A stretch of 31,487 nt of DNA. Source: a virus. Shown piece by piece: positions 1 through 7,324 of this stretch (positions within the stretch are counted from its first letter, which is position 1; each line of letters opens with the position of its first letter). The translations under genes were made by a program, and so were the position numbers. The stretch covers positions 1-31,487 of the IMG/VR virus record IMGVR_UViG_3300013131_000155. One strand, 5' to 3'. Below the pieces are notes generated by a model. The model saw nothing but the letters and a program-made list of their open reading frames with translations, was not told the DNA's origin and did no database searches.

Positions 1-350
1 AATTTAAAAACATCTACATTATCTAATTTTGCCTGTTGTAATAAAATTGTGGCAACACTCACTGCAGCAGCTTTATCAAATTTTCTTTTTTCAAAGAATC
101 CAATTACTGCATCAACATCGCCTGCTGGCAAACTAATTGGCTCAACAAAATATCTATCAAAAAAATTCTTTACTGGTTCAGCACTGTCATTATTTTTTTT
201 TGGCGCAATATTATTTTTAAAAGTTAATGCTGCCGCTGGTGAATCAACAGATTGATTGGTGATATTTTGATTATCATCGTTTATTTGATATAAATCTGTT
301 TCTTCATTAGGTACTGTGATGTTTTCTAATTGTCTAGGATCTATTGCCAT
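1..350 (-). CDS. Conserved phage protein, probably virion-associated (3' part beyond window)
   Basis: The reading frame opens with ATG at 348-350 on the minus strand and stays open for 116 codons to the window edge, so the C-terminus is missing. The visible part has a polar, Asn/Asp/Gln-rich N-terminus (about residues 1-65). An alpha-helical segment follows that contains FFDRYFVEP and VIGFFEKRKFDKAAA. It starts 1 nt after the stop of the upstream tube-fold protein, so it is almost certainly cotranscribed with it from the late promoter at 1482-1489. The helix with FFEKR-F-K resembles a conserved protein I associate with marine T4-like phages, of unknown function. No enzymatic motif is visible. 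The position among tail genes suggests a structural or assembly role, which is inference. Confidence 0.7.
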   Translation of the reverse strand, partial: MAIDPRQLENITVPNEETDLYQINDDNQNITNQSVDSPAAALTFKNNIAPKKNNDSAEPVKNFFDRYFVEPISLPAGDVDAVIGFFEKRKFDKAAAVSVATILLQQAKLDNVDVFK

Positions 351-351
351 T

Positions 352-1476
352 TTATAAACCTTTTTTCAATTGTGCTGCAGTAACATTGTTAGTGCCTGTG
401 TTAGTTTTTGGAAATACAGTATTAACCAGTCCACTAACTCCTCCCCTACTGACTGATTCTAAACCACCTCTCAAGATTTGTAATCCTTCTTGTCTTAATC
501 CTTCTTTATTTAAATTTTTTAAATTTCTAAATCTATTAGCGGTCTGAATAGCTCTTTTTAACAAAGATCCTCCACCCGATTTATTAGCTCCTTCTATGTC
601 ACTAAAAGGACTATTGCTACCTTTAAAACCAAATAAATCACTCAATACTCCTCCGGTTCCAAACACACTGGTAGTACCTCCACCAGCCAATGAAAGTGGA
701 CTGGGTGATCTATCATAGTGTCTGCCACCAAATCCTTTTGGAGCAATGCCAGCTTGCACTGGTCCTCTACTCATGAACACAGTTTCATATTCTATGGTCA
801 TTTGATTGGCTGCCGTATCGTTATTACCATAGGCTAATGTATCGCCTTGCCATGCAGTAATTAATGGATTTACTAAAGTGTAGCATGTGTATCTTTTTCT
901 TGCCATTTGAAATATTTGTATGGAATTGAAAAAAGGAAGAGCAGAATCGTTGTCTAAACCATATCTATATTTGTTAAATTCTTCATCGTTGTAAAAATTA
1001 CCTCGGCTGTATTGTCTAGGCACGGTGCTGGATACATTACCTGAACCATCTTTGGTTCTGTAAGTACCATCTCTAAAATAATATTGATAATACAATTGCC
1101 ACAAGGCTGTGGTTATGCCATAATTGTCGTCGTGAAATACAATGGTAATTGGATCGTAATCAATTCTTGTTTGCAATTTTCTTTTTTTATTATATTGTTG
1201 TTTGGTAGTGGTTTGAATTGAATACTTGGGAAGATCAACGGATTTTACCAGCATGTTTAATTCTTCAGTGACTGTGGCATTAAAGTTAGGCAAGGATGCC
1301 ACTGCTTTGTCATTGATATTAAATGAAACGTGGTATAAAAATTTTTGTTTTGGAGCCAGTCGAAAACTGTCATCCACAAACATCCTAGCTGCATGTTGAT
1401 AGTCTGCTAGATTACCTTTGGGATTGAGTGTTCCTTTGAATACTGAGTCTAAAAATCCTTTGATTAAACTGGCCAT
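352..1476 (-). CDS. Tail-tube-fold structural protein (gp19/gp48/gp54-like)
   Basis: This is a 374-residue protein immediately downstream of gp19. Residues of about 35-125 look like the tube-protein fold: a LAPKQKFLYHVSF strand, NMLVKSVDLPKYSI, a charged KKRK loop, then YDPITIVFHDD and an aromatic WQLYYQYYF helix. gp19 shows the same order (VTRPNLSFEKITLD, then EPITLNLRED). The C-terminal ~130 residues are Gly/Ser/Asn-rich and low complexity. T4 has three tube-fold proteins (gp19, gp48, gp54). The length here is close to gp48 (364 residues), but I cannot assign it to one of them. The ATG lies only 5 nt below a perfect TATAAATA late promoter and has no Shine-Dalgarno sequence, so the mRNA is probably leaderless. 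A terminator separates it from gp19. Confidence 0.7.
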   Translation of the reverse strand: MASLIKGFLDSVFKGTLNPKGNLADYQHAARMFVDDSFRLAPKQKFLYHVSFNINDKAVASLPNFNATVTEELNMLVKSVDLPKYSIQTTTKQQYNKKRKLQTRIDYDPITIVFHDDNYGITTALWQLYYQYYFRDGTYRTKDGSGNVSSTVPRQYSRGNFYNDEEFNKYRYGLDNDSALPFFNSIQIFQMARKRYTCYTLVNPLITAWQGDTLAYGNNDTAANQMTIEYETVFMSRGPVQAGIAPKGFGGRHYDRSPSPLSLAGGGTTSVFGTGGVLSDLFGFKGSNSPFSDIEGANKSGGGSLLKRAIQTANRFRNLKNLNKEGLRQEGLQILRGGLESVSRGGVSGLVNTVFPKTNTGTNNVTAAQLKKGL

Positions 1477-1481
1477 ACAAG

Positions 1482-1489
1482 TATTTATA
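1482..1489 (-). promoter_or_regulatory. T4-type late promoter TATAAATA
   Basis: Perfect TATAAATA followed by C on the minus strand, 5 nt before the ATG at 1476. In T4 late transcription the start lies roughly 6 nt after this element, which here falls on the start codon itself. Confidence 0.75.
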
Positions 1490-1516
1490 TGTGAAAAATC
1501 TATGCTGCGTAAACTA

Positions 1517-1543
1517 AAAAAGGGGCCATTTAGACCCCTTTTT
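1517..1543 (-). terminator. Rho-independent terminator after gp19 (possibly bidirectional)
   Basis: A nine-pair stem, AAAAAGGGG (1517-1525) with CCCCTTTTT (1535-1543), encloses a 9-nt loop. Read on the minus strand, the hairpin ends in a run of T and lies 20 nt after the gp19 stop codon. The A/T tracts on both arms would also allow termination on the plus strand. It isolates gp19 from the tube-fold gene, which has its own late promoter just beyond. Confidence 0.8.
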
Positions 1544-1562
1544 GAATCAATTTATTAATAAA

Positions 1563-2189
1563 TTATTGTCCACCGCCTGTGGCTAATGTGTTGATTGTTC
1601 TGCCTACTTCTGTGCCAATGCCTGTGTTTTTAGGTGTTTGGATGGCATTGTCATAGGCTATAGCTAGAGTTACACTAACAGGTGTGTTTTCTTGATAAGC
1701 TAAAGAGTTGTAATTGGCGCTTTCAAGATAGCAACCATATAATTCAAAAGTTTCTAATATTCCTGGAGTCAATGCACCATTGCCACCATCCAATATTTCA
1801 ATCCTTGTTAAAAATTTATAATCAGATCCTGAAGCAGCAGCTGACTGTTCAAAGAAATCAAATTGTTTCTGTAACTGTTCACCCACTAATTTTTGCACGT
1901 TGTTGTTGACATCTTCTCTTAAATTTAATGTGATTGGTTCCCAAGTGTGTTTGCCAGCCAAGTAAACTTTTGAGTTGTACACATCCAAAGTGATTTTTTC
2001 AAAAGATAAATTGGGTCTGGTCACGTCCATCACCTGTTTGGTTAATTCTGTGGTGGGAGTTGACACTCCAAAGTTTTCCAAAGATACTCTGAAACGATAC
2101 TGTAGTTTTGGCATCAACAAACCTTGACCTGCTGCACTTGCGTTGCTGGCCAATGGAACTGTCAATTTAGATAATGTAGATATACTCAT
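1563..2189 (-). CDS. 19: Tail tube protein gp19
   Basis: A 208-residue homologue of the T4 major tail tube protein (163 residues in T4), whose hexameric rings form the inner tube through which DNA passes. Visible family features are a KLQYRFRVSLENF strand near the N-terminus, VTRPNLSFEKITLDVYNSKVYLAGKHTW in short blocks, then PITLNLRED and a QLQKQFDFFEQ helix. The C-terminal part is beta-rich, with FELYGCYLES. It directly follows the sheath gene gp18, the usual T4-like order. A perfect late promoter lies 18 nt upstream and a clear AGGAGA ribosome-binding site precedes the ATG. A strong terminator follows, which fits a separately and abundantly expressed protein. Identification rests on the fold pattern and synteny. 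Confidence 0.9.
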   Translation of the reverse strand: MSISTLSKLTVPLASNASAAGQGLLMPKLQYRFRVSLENFGVSTPTTELTKQVMDVTRPNLSFEKITLDVYNSKVYLAGKHTWEPITLNLREDVNNNVQKLVGEQLQKQFDFFEQSAAASGSDYKFLTRIEILDGGNGALTPGILETFELYGCYLESANYNSLAYQENTPVSVTLAIAYDNAIQTPKNTGIGTEVGRTINTLATGGGQ

Positions 2190-2207
2190 TGTTTCTCCTA
2201 TTGCTAG

Positions 2208-2215
2208 TATTTATA
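2208..2215 (-). promoter_or_regulatory. T4-type late promoter TATAAATA for gp19
   Basis: Perfect TATAAATAC on the minus strand, 18 nt above the gp19 ATG and followed by the Shine-Dalgarno AGGAGA. It lies between the gp18 stop and the gp19 start, so the tube gene can be expressed independently of the sheath gene. Confidence 0.8.
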
Positions 2216-2221
2216 ACTTTA

Positions 2222-5200
2222 TTATAAACCCGATATTTCTCCTGTGTTTTTCAAACGTAACGGTATGTAAATGAACTCAACTGCTTTTACTGGTTCAATT
2301 GCTATGTCCAAGTACAATTCATTACGATCTATTCTGGCTGGAGTGTTGTTGCTTTCGTCACACACGACCAAGTAGTCATACAGTGCTCTAGTGCCCACTA
2401 ACTCTAGCAATAAACTTTCTGTTTGTTGTTTGATTTCATCTCTCGTGATCTTGTCATTGGGTTCAAATACATAGGGTTTAGCCAATTTATTCAATTGACT
2501 TCTTAAGTATATCACCAATCGTGCCACGTTAATTCTGTCCAATGCTGATGCGTTTCTTGCTCTGGTCTTTTGACCATAGTTTACTAGACCCGCTCCTGTA
2601 ATTACAGTAATTGGGTTTACATTGGAAGAGTATAAAGTGTCTCTTTGACCTTCATTCAACACGGTGTTCACAAATTCTCCTTCAGAGCTCACGTAACCAA
2701 CTGCAGAAGCATTAGTGATACCACCACGTCTAGTACCTGCTGGAGCAAACCAAGGATAAGAAACTTGATCGCTCAATGCAATAGTTCTTAATATCATGTG
2801 ACTTGGTGGGACTACTATATCGCGACCAAAATTATCACTGGTGAATCCTGATGGATAAAATACACCCATGTATTCATCAAATGATGTTAGTCCTGTGTCG
2901 CTGTCTTGCACTGCTAAATTTACGTTGGTCGCCCATTCGTTCAATGAAGTAGCATCAGGCTGCAATCTAAACGGTGAGTCTCCTATTACAAAAGCTGTGA
3001 GACCTCTGTCATAGTTTAAAGTGATCATTTCACCAATTAATTCTGGATAACCAGGACAAGCTATTAAATTGAATAATCTTGATGCATCATCTCTGATATC
3101 ATCATTAGAATTCAACATTGCTTGAAGTTGTTGTACCACAACTGCTCTTTGTGCTTTTCTTCCAAATGTGCCTGCACCGTTGACTTGATTTGCAGATTCA
3201 GTTTTCCATCTATGAGGATAATAACCAGACATTGATTCATCACCAAATCGCACGTTTTCATCGTTGACATCCACATAATTTCTTTCAAATCTCTTCACAT
3301 TAAAGCCACTTCTGCGTGTGTTGAATAACAACATGCCTTTGGGATATAATGCTGGATCTGGAGCATCAAAATCTAAAAAGTTATTGGTCAATAATGCTTC
3401 AATAGTAGCAGGCTCTTCACTCAAAGCGCCTGAAGTGCCGTATCTAGCGTCAGCAAATATGATTCCATTTTCTGTAGTCTGATCTGAATTGTCCACTTCA
3501 GTAAATATTGCTGTGATTGAATTCCATCTGTAAATTTTAGGATAATTTTCTATGTCACTGGTATCAATCCATATATCACCAGTCACTAAAGGTGTTTCAT
3601 CACTCTGCTCTGTTGGTTGGGTGGCCGACACAATTGGTCCCAACGGATCAGTGTTTGGCAATGCTGAGGCGTCTCTGTAACCTTTCCAAGTGGTGCCATT
3701 GTGATACATTATATCAACTTCGTCCACCACTGAACTGTACCAAAGTGTACCGTCAGCGGTCAAGCTGGTTGGATTGTTTGTGCCTGCTACATATGACAAT
3801 ACTTTGAAGTTTGATGCTCTCAATACCACAGGGTTAGTTGAACCATCAGTTTGATCATCGTTGTATAAATTTGTAGTTGTTTCACCCACAAATCCAGCCA
3901 AACTTAATAAATCATCGGTGTCAGTAATTTTAATTTCTCCACCAAGATTGTGTGATATTACTATGCGATTAAGTTCGTCCACACTTGCTTGAATGTTGGT
4001 AAATCCGGCTGCATTAATTGCTGCTGCAATTTTATCTGCATCGCCTGAAGCTCCAGCCATTGCATTTGAAGTGGCTGCGGATAAAGTGATTGTCACTGCT
4101 GCTGCTAATGATTCTTGATTGACTTTGGATTCTGCCATGGTAAATGAGTAATCGCCTGCTATCAATTGAGTGGTAATCACACTGGATTTAATAATGGTAG
4201 CACCACCATTTTCTTTTCTTAAAATCCTATAATCAACCTCATCGCTGGTGTTGTTGGAATTCACATACAAAGCACCCAATGCTATGTTGACTCCACCACC
4301 TGTTCTGTCTAGATTATAAATGGCAGATTCGTTAGAGTTGTACAAAGGAGCAGATACATCTTCAAACAGATTGGTTACTCCGTTGAATTTTTTAACTTTG
4401 AATTTAGCGCCTAAATTTGGTGCAGTGATTTTGATCCATAAAGAACCAGTGGGTCTTGGATTAGCATCTGTGGATTTATACAACGGAACCTGTGTGTGTG
4501 CAGCAGTGCTCACAGCTGGTATGTAATATGTGCCTGCTGTCAATCCTAAATCTGCCAGTATGGTTCCAGCACTTGATGCCAGCACAATATTTGATGTGGT
4601 TGAAAATATAGCTAAAGAAGTGTTAACAGAAGCTGCTGTTACGCCTGATATACCAGCTGAATTAATTGCCGATACCACAGCATTCAGGGACACTCCTGTG
4701 ATTGGTGTGCCATTGATTGTAAAAGTTCCTGAAACAGATACTGGATTTTGCACAGTGCCTTTCACAGTGTAGTGACTGGCTTTCCAAGCAGTGCTTCCAA
4801 CTTTTACCCATGTGCCTAAATAATTCTTGTAGTACAAATCATTAAATGCAGTAGTGGCATTAATAAGATAATCACCAATTTTTCCTGTTGATCCTTTGGG
4901 AGCATTGCCTGCAGTTTCTCCCACCAGCTGATCCACTTCTAATGCTGTAATCACTGTGGGAATTTTATTTGTAAATGTCTGACCATTTGTGGCTGTGATT
5001 GGATTTGAATTCCATTCAAATATTCCGAACAATGTGTTTCCAGTGTCAAACCAATATGTGCCTGCAGCAGGATTAGCTTCTGGAGCTGTGGCTGATGCTT
5101 CTAGTTCTGCTAGGTCAATGTCTGCTCTAACCACATACGCTCTATTGCTGACTCCCAAATAAGAGTATGCTGCTTGTAAACCATATTCATTCAATTCACC

Positions 5201-5458
5201 ACCATGAACGGGATTGTTATTAGTGTCTGTTAGAAACACTGCATCGCCAAAAGTTTCACTTAAATCTCTTTGAGAAGTTATTAAGAAAGGTTTTCCAGCA
5301 TTGGCTGCAGTTGTTCCTAAGGCTGTGCCTGTGGCTGAAGCATTAGCTTTGTTTTGCCTAGTGGCAATGAAAATCATTGGAACTGTACCTGGTTCCGCTG
5401 GTGTATAAAAACTTTCGTCTATTACTGTAACTTGTACGCCCGGTGATACTAGTGCCAT
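2222..5458 (-). CDS. 18: Contractile tail sheath protein gp18, with large insertion
   Basis: A 1078-residue tail sheath protein (T4 gp18 has 659). The N-terminus (MALVSPGVQVTVIDES... AYSYLGVSNRAYVVRADID, about 1-118) and the C-terminal part from about residue 660 are typical sheath sequence. The latter includes the YPHRWKTES region, NLIACPGYPELIG, an RGG loop, the ARLVIYLRSQL helix and a FEPND...LVVCDESNNTPARIDRNELYLDIAIEP end that packs around the tube. About 540 residues between them are an insertion expected to project from the sheath surface. The insertion is Ser/Thr/Ala-rich and beta-type, and contains several copies of a G-D/T-x-W ... W-N-x-x-W pattern. A strong AGGAGA ribosome-binding site precedes the ATG, with a late promoter 33 nt upstream. 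gp19 follows. Only two cysteines are seen. Confidence 0.95.
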   Translation of the reverse strand: MALVSPGVQVTVIDESFYTPAEPGTVPMIFIATRQNKANASATGTALGTTAANAGKPFLITSQRDLSETFGDAVFLTDTNNNPVHGGELNEYGLQAAYSYLGVSNRAYVVRADIDLAELEASATAPEANPAAGTYWFDTGNTLFGIFEWNSNPITATNGQTFTNKIPTVITALEVDQLVGETAGNAPKGSTGKIGDYLINATTAFNDLYYKNYLGTWVKVGSTAWKASHYTVKGTVQNPVSVSGTFTINGTPITGVSLNAVVSAINSAGISGVTAASVNTSLAIFSTTSNIVLASSAGTILADLGLTAGTYYIPAVSTAAHTQVPLYKSTDANPRPTGSLWIKITAPNLGAKFKVKKFNGVTNLFEDVSAPLYNSNESAIYNLDRTGGGVNIALGALYVNSNNTSDEVDYRILRKENGGATIIKSSVITTQLIAGDYSFTMAESKVNQESLAAAVTITLSAATSNAMAGASGDADKIAAAINAAGFTNIQASVDELNRIVISHNLGGEIKITDTDDLLSLAGFVGETTTNLYNDDQTDGSTNPVVLRASNFKVLSYVAGTNNPTSLTADGTLWYSSVVDEVDIMYHNGTTWKGYRDASALPNTDPLGPIVSATQPTEQSDETPLVTGDIWIDTSDIENYPKIYRWNSITAIFTEVDNSDQTTENGIIFADARYGTSGALSEEPATIEALLTNNFLDFDAPDPALYPKGMLLFNTRRSGFNVKRFERNYVDVNDENVRFGDESMSGYYPHRWKTESANQVNGAGTFGRKAQRAVVVQQLQAMLNSNDDIRDDASRLFNLIACPGYPELIGEMITLNYDRGLTAFVIGDSPFRLQPDATSLNEWATNVNLAVQDSDTGLTSFDEYMGVFYPSGFTSDNFGRDIVVPPSHMILRTIALSDQVSYPWFAPAGTRRGGITNASAVGYVSSEGEFVNTVLNEGQRDTLYSSNVNPITVITGAGLVNYGQKTRARNASALDRINVARLVIYLRSQLNKLAKPYVFEPNDKITRDEIKQQTESLLLELVGTRALYDYLVVCDESNNTPARIDRNELYLDIAIEPVKAVEFIYIPLRLKNTGEISGL

Positions 5459-5491
5459 ATTATTTTCTCCTATCTATGACTTATTTGAAAG

Positions 5492-5499
5492 TATTTATT
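5492..5499 (-). promoter_or_regulatory. T4-type late promoter AATAAATA for gp18
   Basis: AATAAATAC on the minus strand, 33 nt above the gp18 ATG, which has a good AGGAGA ribosome-binding site. It sits back to back with the plus-strand element at 5557-5564. Confidence 0.7.
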
Positions 5500-5556
5500 C
5501 TGAACGCTCAAAAACACACCTAATTAAACCCAGCAAAAAGGGCCTAAAAAAGGGCA

Positions 5557-5564
5557 GCTAAATA
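5557..5564 (+). promoter_or_regulatory. Late-promoter-like element GCTAAATA
   Basis: GCTAAATAC (6 of 8 matches to TATAAATA) ends 4 nt before the ATG of the small HNH-like gene. No ribosome-binding site is visible. CTAAATA variants are plausible late promoters in marine T4-like phages. The assignment is weaker than for the perfect copies. Confidence 0.5.
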
Positions 5565-5568
5565 CGGT

Positions 5569-5910
5569 ATGAGACCTTTGTGCAAAGCCTGTAAACAACG
5601 CCCGTGTGCTGTGAATTATCACAAAGCAAACAAGGTATTTTACAGAAGTCAGTGCGAGTTGTGTGTGCGTTACAAAGGCAAAGCCATGGGTCAGCCCAAA
5701 TGGCAACAATCAGGATATGTCAAAAAGAATGAGTGTGATAAATGCTCACATAAAAGCCGACATCCACAACAATTTAATGTGTTTCATGTGGATGGCAATC
5801 TCAACAACTGTAGGTTCAGCAATTTAAAAACGGTGTGTGCCAATTGTCAAAGAGTGCTGCAAGCACAAGGCATCAAATGGGTGCAAGGAGACCTTGTACC
5901 TGATTTCTAA
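5569..5910 (+). CDS. Small zinc-binding, degenerate HNH-like protein
   Basis: A 113-residue protein rich in paired cysteines: C5/C8, C29/C32, C56/C59 and C90/C93. The C-terminal half follows the HNH endonuclease layout, with a strand and H-V-D-G-N-L-N-N (H73, N80), then N85-L and a C-x-x-C knuckle. The last metal or catalytic His of a typical HNH (normally in C-x-x-C-H) is Gln here (Q94), so nuclease activity is doubtful. It could be a nicking or homing-type nuclease relic, or a DNA/RNA-binding zinc protein. It lies alone on the plus strand between two minus-strand genes. The ATG is 4 nt from a late-promoter-like element, and the 3' end overlaps the convergent dNMP kinase gene by 38 bp. Confidence 0.75.
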   Translation: MRPLCKACKQRPCAVNYHKANKVFYRSQCELCVRYKGKAMGQPKWQQSGYVKKNECDKCSHKSRHPQQFNVFHVDGNLNNCRFSNLKTVCANCQRVLQAQGIKWVQGDLVPDF

Positions 5911-6466
5911 GATCCTGCACAGTGCTGTTGTTGGTTAACTCTGCATCAAACTGACATCTAGCCCAAGCCCATTCACTGGCGTGTATGTCTTTGGGTTCTA
6001 CTCCCACATCTTGATATATTTTGAACCACAGTGGCAATGTGCCTCTTTTTACCCACCATACTTGGCCGCCTACTGTTTTAATCATGTCAGCTTCATTCAC
6101 AAAACGCACATCTGGAATCACCCAGTTTATTTGAGGATTATCCATGATTTTCTTTTTGGCCAAACTGACCCATATGCCATCGTAGAATCCATTGCGCATG
6201 CATTCTGTGCCAAACTTTTGTAGAGCCAATCTAGGAGTTACTGTGCTGCCAACCTCTTTGCTCCAATATGCATCTGGCTGTTCACGCCATGCTCTACTCT
6301 CATCTGTTTTGCCATCCAGCAACTGTCTATCCCATTCAAACATCTGGGCCACTGCATCTTTGAGCTTGTCAGCAAAAGACATTTTTTGAAAATTGTGTTG
6401 TGTAACCAGATAGTCAGCTATGGTATCTTTGCCACTGCCTATCAACCCGCAAATTCCGATGATCAT
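5873..6466 (-). CDS. 1: Deoxynucleoside monophosphate kinase (T4 gp1-like)
   Basis: A 197-residue P-loop kinase. The N-terminus reads MIIGICGLIGSGKDT, a Walker A motif with K13 and D14, as in T4 gp1 dNMP kinase (241 residues). It is followed by the LVTQHNFQKMSFADKLKDAV block typical of this family and by a distal WVIPDVRFVNEAD segment (Walker B and substrate region). The enzyme phosphorylates dNMPs with ATP to supply dNTP synthesis during infection. It follows gp13 on the same strand after a 47-nt gap that holds a perfect 8-bp hairpin just before the ATG. No Shine-Dalgarno sequence is visible there. Its 3' end overlaps the convergent HNH-like gene. dNMP kinase specificity over other adenylate-kinase-like enzymes is family knowledge. 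Confidence 0.85.
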   Translation of the reverse strand: MIIGICGLIGSGKDTIADYLVTQHNFQKMSFADKLKDAVAQMFEWDRQLLDGKTDESRAWREQPDAYWSKEVGSTVTPRLALQKFGTECMRNGFYDGIWVSLAKKKIMDNPQINWVIPDVRFVNEADMIKTVGGQVWWVKRGTLPLWFKIYQDVGVEPKDIHASEWAWARCQFDAELTNNSTVQDLRNQVQGLLAPI

Positions 6467-6468
6467 AA

Positions 6469-6488
6469 TAAAGTACTATTGTACTTTA
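6469..6488 (-). promoter_or_regulatory. Hairpin directly upstream of dNMP kinase start
   Basis: A perfect inverted repeat, TAAAGTAC (6469-6476) with GTACTTTA (6481-6488) around a 4-nt TATT loop. It ends 2 nt before the dNMP kinase ATG on the minus strand and lies in the gap after gp13. There is no T-run typical of a terminator. It could modulate translation or RNA processing of the downstream gene, or be an operator. The function is unknown. Confidence 0.5.
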
Positions 6489-6513
6489 AATTTATTAAAT
6501 TGTCAATGAAATA

Positions 6514-7272
6514 TTAACCTATTGTAAAATGATAGCCCACACCGCCAGCCATCTGAGTGGCCAATTCTGCATCCAATCTGTCCATTTCAGCTTGTGCTTC
6601 TGTTTTCAAAGTGTCCCCATTCAGTGTGGTTCCGCCTTGTGGACCAGCCACAGTGTTGAATTTGGATCTGGCTTCGCCCAGCATGTATTTGCAATTGGCC
6701 AAAGTATAGCTCTTGATCCATTCTCTAGCTTTGTAATCCTGCAACAACTGACTTTCAGGTCTGTAATTGTAGGCGTACAACAGTAATGTTTCATTGGCTC
6801 TAGGTCTCTGCAACAGTGTCAATACTTTGGTGGTCGGATTCCATTTAAATTCGATAAAACTGCCAAACATTCTGCCCACCAATTCTTGATATTGTGAAAA
6901 CATGTTGTAGGTAGCAATGCCTCCTAAATTAGTGCTGGCCAATAGATATGTATTGGTATATGCTAGATTAAAAGGCTCAAATAATGTGCCACCATCTCCA
7001 CCACCAGAACGTGATCCCACTGATCTTCTGAACAACTGTCTCACTTCCATTATTTCATTGGCCAGTGTGTAACTGTTCTGATCCAATACTGTGTTTAAAA
7101 ATATGTAACTTTCTTCCACTGAATTGTCGGATCTTTGACGGTATCTGCCCAAGGTTCTTGTGAGAGCAGTCTCATAATGACTGGGGTCTAATTCCACTTC
7201 AACCATGCCACCGCCCAGCATGTTTTTGACGAAATCATATATTTCTTGACGTTGTGTTTGCAGATCGCTCAT
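6514..7272 (-). CDS. 13: Neck protein gp13
   Basis: A 252-residue protein from the ATG at 7272 (MSDLQTQRQEIYDFV). The frame is open to another ATG at 7326, but the 7272 start has AGGA 6 nt upstream, and the longer version would overlap gp14 on the other strand. Blocks I associate with marine T4-like gp13 include VEVELDPSHYETALTRTLGRYRQ, LFEPFNLAYTNTYLLAS, YQELVGRMFGSFI and LGEARSKFNTVAGPQGGT. T4 gp13 (309 residues) forms the neck with gp14, connecting the filled head to the tail. The pairing with gp14, here divergent rather than collinear, supports the call. A GATAAATA late promoter lies in the 52-bp divergent region. Confidence 0.75.
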   Translation of the reverse strand: MSDLQTQRQEIYDFVKNMLGGGMVEVELDPSHYETALTRTLGRYRQRSDNSVEESYIFLNTVLDQNSYTLANEIMEVRQLFRRSVGSRSGGGDGGTLFEPFNLAYTNTYLLASTNLGGIATYNMFSQYQELVGRMFGSFIEFKWNPTTKVLTLLQRPRANETLLLYAYNYRPESQLLQDYKAREWIKSYTLANCKYMLGEARSKFNTVAGPQGGTTLNGDTLKTEAQAEMDRLDAELATQMAGGVGYHFTIG

Positions 7273-7288
7273 TATGTATCCTATAACA

Positions 7289-7296
7289 TATTTATC
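7289..7296 (-). promoter_or_regulatory. Late promoter GATAAATA for gp13
   Basis: GATAAATAT on the minus strand, 16 nt above the gp13 ATG, with AGGA between promoter and start. It is one half of a divergent late promoter pair with the element at 7312-7319. Confidence 0.65.
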
Positions 7297-7311
7297 AATG
7301 CAGGATGCATG

Positions 7312-7319
7312 AATAAATA
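7312..7319 (+). promoter_or_regulatory. Late promoter AATAAATA for the gp14-gp15-heptose operon
   Basis: AATAAATAT on the plus strand, 5 nt before the gp14 ATG, with no Shine-Dalgarno sequence. It is the only clear promoter I see upstream of the plus-strand run 7325-12858, which puts the sugar-nucleotide genes under late control if no internal promoter exists. Confidence 0.7.
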
Positions 7320-7324
7320 TACGC

